From Diphasiastrum complanatum (taxonomy: Eukaryota; Streptophyta; Lycopodiopsida; Lycopodiales; Lycopodiaceae), in assembly GCA_029204225.1 (NCBI GenBank), contig CM055102.1, forward strand, positions 6,066,982 through 6,130,981: a stretch of 64,000 bases of DNA, given 5' to 3'. The notes beneath the pieces were generated by a model that was not told the DNA's origin, ran no database searches, and was given only the letters and a program-made list of their open reading frames with translations. Made by a program: the position numbers and the translations under genes. Positions 1-10,290 of the stretch are shown piece after piece. How positions within the stretch are numbered: the stretch's first letter is position 1; each line of letters opens with the position of its first letter.

Positions 1-1250
1 ATCATTGTCCAGCATTGAAAAATCTGAATCTCGGCATGCCACAACCTACTACGGCCTCACAAAAAATTTTGAGCAAAAATCAGATTTCTGAGAAGAGAAA
101 ATTAGAGCTGTCAGCCCTCGCTGGGCCTGTTGCTACATACGTACCTGCCTGCTGATTTTTACTACATGTGGCCTCCTACAGAGCCTGCAGCTCACTCTGT
201 GCAGTCTGCTTAACTTGTCTACGGCTGTTACAAGCTACTACGACCTCCAAGCCCTACCTGCTGGCTCTGTGACCTACCTGCTGGCCCTACGACCTACCTG
301 CTGGCCCTACAATCTGTCCGCTGACTGCCTCTACTCACTGATCTTTCCTTTATGTGCAAGTACTACCCGCTACCTACCGCCTTACCTCTACGCGCTGCCT
401 GTACCAGTTCGTTGTCTGACTGTCAGTGCTGCCCACCTCTGCCAACTGTCTACTGAGACATGTCTGTGGCCCTGCATCAGAAAAAATCAGACCTGCAATT
501 CTGATTTCAGCCAGCCCTCGCTGGCTGGAGCCCTCTCAAACCTGTTTGCAAGTTGCCTCTGTTCACTGAGTTGCCGATTCTTCCGCCAATCTGAGACAAA
601 GTTTGGTTGATTACATGTTCTCTGATCTAATCCGCATGTTGGCTTGAATGGCAAGTTCTCAAGCAGCTCTTTGAAGGACAAAGGCAAGGCTACCTCAAAC
701 CAAAAGCGGCATTCATGACTAGTGCCTCTACAATTTCCGGTTTCTCTCTCACACTGAGGTATGGGTTTACCTCACATCGATTTTTATTCTCATGTTTACT
801 TGCTTTCAATTGGAATGTGGGTATTTGATGTCCGTACTTACTTTCGCTCATTGAATAAATGATAGGATACTGAGAATTCATTGTGTAATTGTATGAGGAC
901 CTAATCATTTCAATAATTCCGCATTTGCCATGTCCCTATTGGGACCTAAATGATTGTGATCCTTTTCTTGAACAAGTAGACATTGAAGTATTAGGTCGAT
1001 GCGTATTTGTGGGTTTACCGGTAGTATGAACTCATAATCACTTGCTTGCAATGAGAATGTGGTTTGCTTGAGTTCAGTAATTGCAAGTACCTAACTAGTG
1101 AATGGATTGTCGTAGAGTATGGGTCGATTGTGCATTATAGTGAATCGTTTTTAGCACAAATTCAAATTCAGTCCGAAATTGTAATATTTGATATGCTCAC
1201 ATAGGGCGGAACCGCCATTAGAGGTGGACCAACCCCCTACCGAAAATGGC
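1..1250. other. No gene recognised; repeat-rich DNA
   Basis: I see no supported coding region. Three direct 20-bp units (CCTACCTGCTGGC core) lie at 253-312. The words 'cagccctcgctgg' recur at about 113 and 513 near 'aaatcaga' strings, which resembles retroelement leader DNA. The open frame at 215-610 consists of these repeats read through and has no recognisable domain. Confidence 0.5.
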
Positions 1251-1258
1251 CCTAACAC

Positions 1259-1480
1259 GAAGCTGAATACATTGCTGCTTCAAAGGTGGCGAACGAGGTA
1301 GTGTGGCTACAGATGATGTTGGAACCAATGGGAATACCACAGAAGGGCCATGCACGATGATGATGGACTCTCAGAGTGCCATTTATCTGTCCCATGATCC
1401 TATCTTCCATTCAAAGACAAAACATATACCTCTAAAGTACCATCGCATTCGAGATTTAATCTCAAAAGGAGAGCTCTAGG
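1259..1480 (+). pseudogene. Copia RNase H remnant
   Basis: The translation starts EAEYIAASKVANEVVWLQ, then after one frameshift near 1357 continues with MMDSQSAIYLS, HSKTKHIPLKYHRIRDL and GEL. This is the C-terminal half of a Ty1/Copia RNase H domain, with the usual AEY...A...E..WL and KHI....H.IRD signatures. It ends at a TAG at 1478-1480. Upstream RNase H and reverse transcriptase are missing, so it is a truncated, frameshifted relic of an LTR retrotransposon. Confidence 0.8.
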
Positions 1481-1499
1481 TCTAATACATTAAGAAAAG

Positions 1500-1640
1500 A
1501 GTGAGATAGCTCATTCCACTGCGCACAAACACTTTCCATTCGAGATCGTTTCTTTTTCGATTTTCGAGTTCGCTTTTTTTCGTATTCGTTTCATTTCGAG
1601 CTATTTTCGTTTCTCACACCCTCTTTCCCAACACGAAAGA
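1500..1640. repeat. TTCG-rich stretch
   Basis: TTCG/TCGA words are dense between about 1535 and 1615. The LTR family at 58247-58670 and 61600-62335 has similar wording, so this may be a decayed piece of that LTR. The link is suggestive only. Confidence 0.3.
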
Positions 1641-2030
1641 AGTATGGGACATGTTGAGCTTGCTATATAATGTGAGAGACATAACTTCCAAGTTAAATCT
1701 AAGAAAAAAATTCTTCACACTCAAGATGTCCAATGGTAATTCACTTCAGAATCATGTTCACTAGTTTAAGAATTTGTTGCAACAAATGGCCATTGTCGGA
1801 TCAATCATAGATGATCAAGATGCAATCATTTGATTGCTTTCAAGCTTGCCCTCTACATACGAGAATCGGGTGATGATCATATCGACACACTCAGAGTTAA
1901 CTCTTACTAGAGTTATCACTATGTTGTTACAAGAAGACAATCGACGAAGTCAAGACACCTCTTCGATTTCATCATCTCATGCTCTATATGTCAATAAAGG
2001 CTCAAAATGATAGAAGCAGAAAAGCTCTAA
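1640..2030 (+). pseudogene. Copia gag (UBN2-type) remnant
   Basis: The translation carries LLYNVRDITSKLNLRKKFF, a broken 'QNHV..FKNLLQQMAIVGS', IIDDQDAII and LLSSLPSTYENRVMIIST, followed by LTRVITMLLQEDNRR. This is the capsid region of plant Copia gag. Stop codons break it at several points. The same gag family is seen on the minus strand at 28580-29229. It lies downstream of an RNase H relic, so two different insertions are juxtaposed. Confidence 0.75.
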
Positions 2031-2274
2031 GCAGTCCGCATCAAATCAGAAATTGACGCAAAGTCAATAACAATTATCAAATCCACAATCGAAGAAGAAT
2101 CTGTACCAAACCATACATAGTCTTTGCAATCAGTTCCTTAAGTCAATTCATGACTAATCTTGGTATTACACATTAGAAGGCTCTTATCAGAATTTTGAGA
2201 TATATTCAAATACTATATATCTCAGATATAAGTCCCTGCTCAGTATTCCCTTATTCAGATCTCAGAATAAGGAC

Positions 2275-2736
2275 ATGATTCATTATCAGGACTTGGTGGC
2301 ACTAGACAAGCATATCTATGAAGCTAAGCTTGACAGAATGTTTACCAAGTTACATAATGATTTCAAGTCTGTAGATGAGTGTTCAATTCATAATAAGAAA
2401 TGTAGATTTGTTGATTTTCAATCTGCTTTTGTTTTTTTTCTTTTGTTAAATACTTCTGACGATTTGGAGGCTGTTCTTTCCACTTCCGAAGCAGCTTCTT
2501 CTCGTGGTACAAAGCCTAAAAAGTCAAAGATTGTAAATATAGATACATCTCATTGGCAAGCAAGAGCGGCATTTCATAAAAGTACACAACATGGCGGGAC
2601 TAGCACAAAAAACAGCTATATACTACAACTTTTCCAATGGTTTTACAGAAGAATCCAAATTCGTCATAATACAAAATTGACGGATTATAAAAAATTTCAA
2701 AAAGCATGCAAATTTATACAAGCCAATAGGCTATAG
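2275..2736 (+). CDS. 153-aa ORF of unknown function, duplicated nearby
   Basis: The open frame ends at a TAG and I recognise no domain. The second half contains HWQARAAFHKSTQHGG, LFQWFYRRIQIRHN and KKFQKACKFIQ. A decayed second copy of that half lies at 3198-3390. Two copies about 650 bp apart next to CACTA-like and Copia debris suggest part of a mobile element rather than a host gene. The start shown is simply the first ATG. Low confidence that it is expressed. Confidence 0.3.
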   Translation: MIHYQDLVALDKHIYEAKLDRMFTKLHNDFKSVDECSIHNKKCRFVDFQSAFVFFLLLNTSDDLEAVLSTSEAASSRGTKPKKSKIVNIDTSHWQARAAFHKSTQHGGTSTKNSYILQLFQWFYRRIQIRHNTKLTDYKKFQKACKFIQANRL

Positions 2737-3197
2737 ACACACAATAAAATTTTGTATATTAAATAGAAATATTTACAAAGCACAATTCAGCAATATCTAA
2801 TCTGCTTCCGATATTTTTTCCAATGAAAGTTGCAACTTAGAATCATGCAACAATTTTCTTCTTTCGTATGGATCCAATAGCTCATAGTTTTCATGCTTAC
2901 TCAGATATTGCTATTTTAAGAAAAGAAAAATACTCGGATATTGATAAGAAAGTTGTCCAAAGGACTTGTGTCGAGTTTGTTAATGCAATATTAAAAGCAT
3001 GGAGAGAAGATCACATCACCCATTACATGGTTAGTACACAATTTTCAACATGCTTTCAAATTTTCATATATATTTAGATCCAAACATAAGATTAACATTA
3101 TGATTTTGACATATGCAGCACATACTAAGAGATCATACAATATTTTTTGCAAATACATATGGAAGCTTGAGTGTATGGTCATCACAAAGGATGGAGA

Positions 3198-3390
3198 AGT
3201 CACACTGGCAAGCATGAGCAGCATTTCATCGAAATACACAACATGGAGGAACCAATGAAAAACGAAACTACATTTGTCAATTGTTTCAGTGGTTCTACCG
3301 CAGAGTTCAGATTCGAATATAACAAAGTCCGCACAATACAACAAGTTTAGAGAAGCATGCAAGTTCATACAGGAAGAGAAAATTAGATGA
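3198..3390 (+). pseudogene. Decayed second copy of the unknown ORF
   Basis: Translation gives HWQA, AAFHRNTQHGGT, LFQWFYRRVQIRI and FREACKFIQEEKI across a stop and a frameshift. It parallels the C-terminal half of the frame at 2275-2736. No family is recognised. Confidence 0.45.
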
Positions 3391-4140
3391 TTGTTGAGTA
3401 GAAGATCATCATTGCTGAGTAGAAGATCATCATGACATGTTCAAAATTGCTTTGCAAATTCGTTGAACAAGAGAGGAGCAATACCCAATATAAATGTATT
3501 GATTGTATTATACAAAGTGTCAACTATTCATCATCAGATCTTGTATCAGATTCTATGGTAGTATTGTCATGAAGAAATTCTCTGCTAGCGTATGCATCTA
3601 ATAGATGTGCATTATCCTTATTTCCACTAAGCTCAATATAAGTGGAATACAATGAATAATGGGAGCTCCTTAAAGGAACATTCCCATTAGTAAAGCCTAA
3701 AATGTTCAAAACATAAGATCTTTTGACAAAAATGATCTTATTTTTCTTAACAAATTTATGTCCTCCTAGATAAAATGATAAAGCTTTAACTGCCATTATA
3801 AGAACAGTGAAGAAATGCAAAAGTGGATTTTCCTATATGAAGAGGCCAAGGCTCGTAGACAAACCACTCGACCGACTTTTAGGAGAGGGCATAGAAGACA
3901 ACCGTATCCATCTAACCTCGCCCTTCTACCCAAGGACATGACGCTTGATTGGTATGTGATGCCCTTAGAGAAGCCTTGGCAAACAACCAGGAAGTAATAG
4001 AGAGAGAGCAGACAATTTTCAAGGGGGTGCGATTTACATGTAAGCCATGATGATCATCATTCACATATTAATTAAACCATTTGTACGTGCAATTTTGTAC
4101 ATGTTTGTTGTATCCCTAACACATTTTGTTCTATTTCATT
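3391..4140. other. No recognised gene
   Basis: Two short open frames, 3524-3820 minus (98 codons, acidic end) and 3815-3997 plus (60 codons), show no recognisable domain. The plus frame may be the decayed middle of the CACTA-like transposase that follows. Confidence 0.4.
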
Positions 4141-4144
4141 GAGT

Positions 4145-4962
4145 ACAAAAAATTCAATGCATGGTGGACACATGGACGACACTTTCATACGAAGCCCATT
4201 GACAAAAATAGAAACACGTATGATTGTGGAGTCATGGCAAATTTTACCCAAAAGAGTTGAGCAAGCACGGCGCACCCCAATTTACTCTCTTCTCAACTTG
4301 ATTATTGTGGAACAATCAATGATATCCTCAAAGTTGGATTTAGGCAATTCAGCTTTTTCATATTTGATGTCAAATGGTTCAAAGTTATTTGTAATGGTCC
4401 CAATGCAACTGTTAGAAAAGATGAGAGTGGTTATTTTGCCATTGACTCTACCAAGCTTGGACGGATCAAAGCATACATTTGTTTTCCTCAACAATGTGAA
4501 CAGATACATATCTTCTATGTTTTCAAGATGTCAACGCTCTTTTGTTGTCTATCAATCGCTTTTCAGTATACTACAAAAAATGTATATTGTGTGTATACTC
4601 AAGCAACTATAACATAGCTATGGATACTAATTACTAGTCAACGTTTATGGTAACATCGATCAATTACAGGTGGTCTTTCACCCCGATCGTTTAGATCTCA
4701 GATGGTGGTACCTCAAGTCGCTCCTTGAAGTAAAAGATTTTTTGAAGATAGAGATGTTGTGGAGGACATGGCGCTACCAATTGATGCACCTCATGAACAA
4801 GATCGTGATGATGAATTCGATGACACACTTTTGGAGAATGATCATGTACAAGCTTCACAAGCTAATAATGATGTTGAGCGTGATGCATCATCATCAGATG
4901 GATCGACCATACACGCGACCTTCTTGATCTCACTCGTTGTCATCGTCGCCATTATCTTTTGA
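4145..4962 (+). pseudogene. CACTA (En/Spm) transposase remnant, DUF4216 region
   Basis: One frame reads KNRNTYDCGVMANF, then LDYCGTINDILKVGF, FFIFDVKWFKV, RKDESGYFAIDSTKLGR and FVFPQQCEQIHIFY. This follows the order of the plant TNP2/DUF4216 segment (QNSGV..., YYGVL.EI..L.Y..F.VVLF.C.WF, DE.GF..V, F.L..QA.QVFY). The frame is interrupted by stops and shifts. A candidate intron acceptor (TTACAG at about 4665-4670) precedes a block with RWWYLKSLLEVKDFF and an acidic tail (about 4672-4962). No ends with CACTA repeats were found, so the element is truncated. Confidence 0.7.
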
Positions 4963-5350
4963 AGATCAGCTTATAATAACAAAGCTATAGGAGATATTTG
5001 GGTAGAATTAGAGATAGACTCATTTGGTTTGGCGGATTTGTCGCATGATAATGCGACAAATGATAACAATGAACCACCAAATGAATAAGTGAGACAGTAC
5101 GATGTATTTCAACTCATTGTAATATTAATCATATTGCTCACAGATGCGATTACACTTTATTAATTGACTAGTTGACATCAAACAAGAAGTCGACGCATGT
5201 GAGTACACAAATTGTGGTCATCATTTTTTTGTGATACATAAACTCTTTATTCACTTGTGCATATGGCAACCAATGCTGATGAAAATGGAATTCAATGTGT
5301 TGATAGGTAACAAATTTCAAAAGTGAGATCCATTTACACTCTGTAACATA
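4963..5350. other. No gene recognised
   Basis: AT-rich sequence between the CACTA-like remnant and the next minus-strand frame. I see no coding, RNA or repeat signal. Confidence 0.5.
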
Positions 5351-5623
5351 TCATGGGTTATACGGAGGAGCCTTTTTTTCATCAGTCACGGTATTATCCT
5401 TGGTTAGCAGAGTGTCCCGGAATGCCTCTTGGCCACCTTGACCCTCTTTGTAACTCTCTTTATATCCCTCTCTATATGCCTCTCTATAACCCTCTCTATA
5501 ACTATTTGAAAAACAAGTTAAATTTGGTAGGCTTATACCGAGGCCAAAAACCAGACCTGAGGCTCGAGCTTTCTGCTCCCCCCACGACTCATATTCAAAA
5601 CTATTTTTCAGAAAAACGCTCAA
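5351..5623 (-). CDS. ORF with Y-[RK]-E-[GAS] tetrapeptide repeats
   Basis: The 90-codon frame contains five tandem tetrapeptides (YREG, YREA, YREG, YKES, YKEG) from 12-bp units at about 5445-5508. It lies just beyond the RNase H end of a Gypsy pol relic on the same strand, so it may be degraded polyprotein or a simple repeat read as protein. I do not recognise a family. Confidence 0.25.
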   Translation of the reverse strand: MSVFLKNSFEYESWGEQKARASGLVFGLGISLPNLTCFSNSYREGYREAYREGYKESYKEGQGGQEAFRDTLLTKDNTVTDEKKAPPYNP

Positions 5624-5639
5624 AAAAAGCCTTGGAAAT

Positions 5640-6640
5640 TGATCGTCCTCTTGTAGTGGTAATAGTAGAATTTCCTCACACTATATAACATGGCTAGCAC
5701 TTCACATTCAATGGTTGTATTGTTCATCTTGGCAGGGATCAACTGCCTACTGGCGAAGTAGATCAGGACATAATCCTTCTTGTACTCCCCAGGCTGTATC
5801 AGAATACTCCCTATGGCATATTTAGAAGCATTTGCATGGACATAAAATTTTACAGTCCAGATGGGGAGTTATAGGATTGGTGCAGTGACTAAGGCTTTCT
5901 TGAGTTTATGAAATGCCTCAATGGCTTCAGTTGTCCAATCGAGTTGGATGGTCATTTGGTATATCAAACGCCAACTTGAACGCCAGCTTGACGAAGTTCA
6001 AGACAAATCTCTGATAATTATTGCAATGCCCCATAATGATATATACTTCGCGCACAGTGCCAGGTTCAGGCAGAACGAGTATTATGCGAATTTTGTCTAC
6101 ATTTGTGGCAATATCATGTCTTAAAACGACGTGGCCTAGCACTATGTCGTTGCGTGACTAGAAATTGGTATTTGGCCAGGTTTAGAGATATGCCGAATAA
6201 TTGACTTTGAATAAACACTTTTTCTAAGCAGAATAGATGCTCGACTACACAAATCGTCCATAAAGATTTCAAGGAATTTTCATAGGAAATCCTTGAAAGC
6301 ATAGCACATCACTCGTTGGAAAGTGTTAGGAGCATTGCACGATCCAAATGGCATCACTTTATACGCGTACGTTTTTCACTCAGTGGAGAATGCAGTTTGT
6401 GCTGGTCTTCAGGGGCTATTTGCACTTGATTATAGCCACTAAACCCATCTAAAAAGCTATAGGCTTCTGCTCCGTCTATTCTCTCTAACACATTTTCCGT
6501 AAAGGATAAGGTAACATGGTCCTTGCTGGTAACGTCATTGGGCTTCTTGTAGTCCACAGAGATTCGAAGTTTCCCATTTTTCTTAGGCACCATGACAAAT
6601 AACCTGCATTTTGTAAAGTTTCTCATTTTTTTGAGGACTA
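5640..6640 (-). pseudogene. Ty3/Gypsy reverse transcriptase-RNase H remnant
   Basis: Read on the minus strand, 6626 downward gives VPKKNGKLRISVDYKKPN, FLDGFSGYNQVQIAPEDQ (motif A aspartate), a decayed stretch, IFMDD (motif C), GHCNNYQRF, then KLKKALVTAPIL and RNase H text ending near 5660 (DYVLIYFASRQL-like and YSVRKF-like). This is the core of a Gypsy pol gene. Several stops and frameshifts break it, and no integrase or LTR is attached. Confidence 0.8.
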
Positions 6641-6913
6641 TTACTCAAAAAAGGCTTTATATGCTTGTATAAAAACATCAAATATTCAATGATACCAATT
6701 TTGGAAAAAAACATGCCAATTCTATTGCTGATTTTCCAAAGCATAAGCCGAAATACATAGAGAACATCCAATGTTCAAACATTGTTACTTGTGGCAACTA
6801 TTGAGTGTTAGCTACTTCAAACTTAGTTGTGTGACCTACATACATACATAAGAACATAGACTATGGTGTAACTCTCAATACAGATGCCAAGGTTTGATTA
6901 AATTTATATGTGC
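6641..6913. other. Intergenic, nothing recognised
   Basis: AT-rich sequence between the Gypsy relic and the 3' end of the NLR pseudogene. It shares the phrase 'tttatatgcttgtataaaaa' with 14332-14352. Confidence 0.4.
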
Positions 6914-7383
6914 CTAGTCTTTAAGATGTTCTTCTATGGCTCCGAAACGCAAAAATGTTAGAGATAAAAGTGATGGCGGGAGTTGTTTCTTGTGATTGAT
7001 TGAAAAATAGAGTCCTTCAAGATGGGGGAAGCTTTTAAAGTTCACCACACCCAAATTGCAAATTTTTGTGTATCTAAAATTCAGCCTTCTAAGGGTGGTA
7101 AGCACCTCCAAAGATTTATGCAACTTTATGTCTAACTTATTCAATGAAAAATGAAGCTCCAAGAGATGATGCATAGCACCAGGTTGTAGAGGAGGAAATG
7201 CCACCAAACCACATTCATGCAACCTAAGGACCTGGAGACGGGGGAAGGCACCTCCACGAGTGAATGAAGTAGGAAGCTCCTTGAGGAACGTACATTCTGA
7301 GAGGTTTTGACAAGGTGAGAAAGTGCATCCAGAGTAGACAAATGTGAGAGGCTTGTACAACTAGTTAAATGGAGGCATTTCAA
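6914..7383 (-). pseudogene. C-terminal LRR part of the NLR gene, beyond the LINE insertion
   Basis: The minus strand encodes leucine-rich repeats: LKCLHLTSC-like text at 7383, then after a frameshift FLKELPTSF, FPRLQVLRLHECGLVAFP, HHLLELHFSLNKLDI, LTTLRRLNF and HLEGLYFS, ending in a stop at 6914. Its style matches the LRRs at 10289-11105 on the same strand. Only the LINE lies between them. I read both as one NLR gene split by the insertion. Confidence 0.75.
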
Positions 7384-7384
7384 A

Positions 7385-10290
7385 ATGAGTGCAAATCAAC
7401 ACAAAAAGAGACCTGCTTCGCCATCCCTTCCATCCCCACCCCTCTCTAATCGTCCTCACCATGAATCACCCTTTGTTGCATCTCTTCCTTCGCCTGCACC
7501 GTATCGTCCCCCACATATTCGTTCTTCTGTTTCTTCTTCTCCTTCGTCATCCTCGCAGAATCCTATACCTCCACCCTCTCGTGTACCTTGTCCAGGATGC
7601 GGACGTTTATATATGCAGGGCACATAACTTTCCAGGCATCAAAATGCTTGTACTGCCTTCCAACAACGAGCTTCCCTTTTAAAATCTCTCCAAACACCAT
7701 ATCCTGCTCCACTTTCTCCTCCCGACTCGAGATGGGCTTGGGCTCACAATCTTGATATTTTGGGCTCCTTTTATCTTGGTTTTCCTCGACCTCACCTTTA
7801 TGCCCGAATTCCTATGGCCCTTGGCCTTGACGTTCAAAGAGCTCTTCGACTACCTTTGATCCGTTTAGCTACCAACCCTTCTGATATCGCGGCTTGGCAT
7901 ATTTTTTTGCTCTTGCCACTTTGGTGTTTGCCTCTTCCTCCTAGAGGTGGTGAAGCAGGTCATCGGGAAACGCGTAATAGAATTCGGCGTTTCATGTCAA
8001 GTGATTGAAAAAATTTACAAGAGGAACTTTTTTTCTGTTGCAATGGACTTGCAGCAAAACGGGAGTTTAATTCAGGCTCCGACTCAGGATCCATTCTTAT
8101 TCATAGTCGTCTACATCGTTGTATTTTGCTTGGACAAGCTGGTGAATTTTCTCGGGCTACGCACGCTCTTGCTCCATCAATTTCAGCAACACCTTCTTCT
8201 ACAACTATTCAGGCATTGGAACAACTTCATCCCCATGCTAGTGATACTCTTCCTTTGTCTGTGGAAGACTTTCAGCCTGACTCCGCTTTTCAACTTGCAG
8301 AAGCTCATTTTATGAAAGCTTTTCTACGTTGCCCTCGCCTCTTAGCTGGTGGACCTTTAGAATGGTTTTTGAGCATCTTCATGATTGTTTTTCTCTAGAT
8401 GATTCCACTAGTGGCTTTGATCTTCTCTTCAAGGTGTGCTCTTTCATTGCATCTGGGCAGATCTCGCCTTCAGTTGCTCATGTTTGTTGCTCGTCTCTTG
8501 GCATTGAATAAAGCTTCTGGTGGTGTGCGTCCAATTGCAGTGGGGGAACGTATATATAGGTTGGTGGCAAGGGCACTCTATTTCCAGTTTTGAAAAGCAT
8601 TTCATGCTCATCTTTTTCATTTCAATTTGGGTGTGCTACTCTCGGCGGTTGTGAGACAGTCGTTCATGCTTTATGGGCTATTTTGGATATTCATCCTGAC
8701 TGGGTAGTATTGCAAGTTGATGTTGCTAATGCTTTCAACTCAGTTTCTGGAGCGGCTATCTTTCAAGAACTTCGTGGTGCTCAGGATACACTTGCCATGC
8801 TCATTCCTTTTGTGCGGAGCTTCTATTCAAAAAGTTCTCCTTTATACTTTAGTCATGCTTCTCATGCTGGTGATGTTACTGTCATTTCTTCTGCTGAAGG
8901 AACTCGACAAGGGGATCCCTTGGGTGGTCCTCTCTTTGCTTTGGCACATTATCACGCATTGCATGCTACAGCTTCAGCTTTTTCGTCCTATTTATTCCCC
9001 TCTATTGCGGATGATACTCATATTGTGGGGGGCCTGCAAGTGAAGTCGTCTCTGCTTTTTTACATTTCTCAGCTCAACTTTGATACGGTCACTCATGGCA
9101 ATTTTGCTTTTCAACAAGCTCTATGCATTGCTCGAGATTTACTTCCACCACTTGTACAACCTTTTGTGCCTCCCTTTGAATCTTTGGTGACAAATCAACA
9201 ACGAGTTTTTCAAAAGACTATTATGGAGCATCTTCATTCGTATTCCTTCGATCAACTTATCAAAGATTCACCTTCTGATGCAGTTCGAGCTCGTCTTCTT
9301 TCTTGTGCTGGTCTAGGTGTAGGGGCTTGGCTGGTTGCACGTCCAGTTCTTCCACTATTGCAAGTCAACAATGACTTGTTTATAACTGCCCTTCGAACCA
9401 GATTGGGACTTCCACATCCAATGTTAATTGGTATCTCTAAGTGTTCATGTGGGCATGTGTTAGATTCCTTGGGTACTCATCTTGTGCGGTGTCCCTCAGG
9501 TGGAGAACGTATTGTTTCACATGATTCTATTCGTGATGTCGTTGCTGCTATTGCTCATGATAGTGGTTTTCATGTTGTTCGAGAACAAACACACATTTTA
9601 CTAGGGCCTTCTTCGCAATTTACTCGACGAAGAGTTGACCTTGTTCTTTCTCGTGATGGAATTCGTACTCTAGGAGATGTTGTAATTGCTGATCCCTCTG
9701 GTTAGGACCTCCTTCGTCGTTCTTCCACCACGCAAGGCACCGCTGCATCTCACGCAGTTCAAAAAAAGGAAAGAGATTATAATGATCGTGCACCCGGTGA
9801 AGATTTCATACCCTTTGCCTTGGAAACATACGATTGTCTTCACAAGAAATTTAATGATTTTTTATGTTTATGTGCGGAGCTTATGTTGAAACGCCAAGGA
9901 CAAAGCATTGCCTTACCTTCCGTCATTGTTTCTTTCTACCGTCAACGTACTTCTATAGCATTACAACTTCACAAGTGGTTTCAATTCTTCGACGGGCTCA
10001 GTTTGTAGGAGCGGCTGCTTCAAAGCTTCCTGCATTACCTATTACTGGTTCTATTTTAGTTAGTGATTTACATCAGGTAGTTGATTTTGAGTATTTAGCT
10101 TACTTTTTAGATACTAATTTACATCGGGCAGTTAGTTTTAAGTAATTAGCTTACTATTCTAAGTTTTACTTAGCTTTTGGATAGCTTAATTCATTTTTGC
10201 CGTTCTTCGGTATTATTTTAAATACTTTAATTTTCTTGTTTGATCATGGGTTTTCCCATCATTTTTAATAAAAGCAGGGATATTATTATT
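7385..10290 (+). mobile_element. R2-like (restriction-like-endonuclease) LINE, inserted in the NLR LRR region
   Basis: Domains in order on the plus strand: a Pro/Ser-rich N-terminus from the ATG at 7385; a CxxC...HxxxxC zinc finger (PCPGCGRLYM then SRHQNAC, about 7582-7657, with a TAA inside); a linker; reverse transcriptase from GGVRPIAVGE (about 8520) through LQVDVANAFN (motif A), GTRQGDPLGGPLF (motif B) and IADDTHIVGG (motif C); a CxC...H...C knuckle (KCSCGH...THLVRC, about 9438-9492); and a PD-(D/E)XK-like block (RRVDLV, LGDVVIADP, then FIPFALETYDCLH). The order ZnF-RT-CCHC-RLE is that of R2-type elements. Lesions are the TAA in the finger, TGA at 8006-8008, frameshifts near 8350-8400 and 8500-8590, and TAG at 9703-9705. 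An AATAAA (about 10267) precedes the 3' edge. Exact ends and target duplication were not resolved. Confidence 0.85.
8590..9705 (+). pseudogene. LINE reverse transcriptase-endonuclease core (371 open codons)
   Basis: This is the longest open part of the LINE, from RT motif 2 to the start of the endonuclease. The catalytic aspartates of motifs A and C (ADD) are present. The distance from ADD to the CCHC knuckle is about 130 codons, shorter than usual for R2-type proteins, which suggests an internal deletion in the thumb. The TAG at 9703 is in frame with the continuing endonuclease (to 10008), so only one codon separates the two halves. Confidence 0.8.

Noticed and set aside
215-610. 131-codon open frame near the left edge
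   Set aside because: It reads through 20-bp direct repeats and pyrimidine-rich DNA, with no domain and no splice or promoter context.
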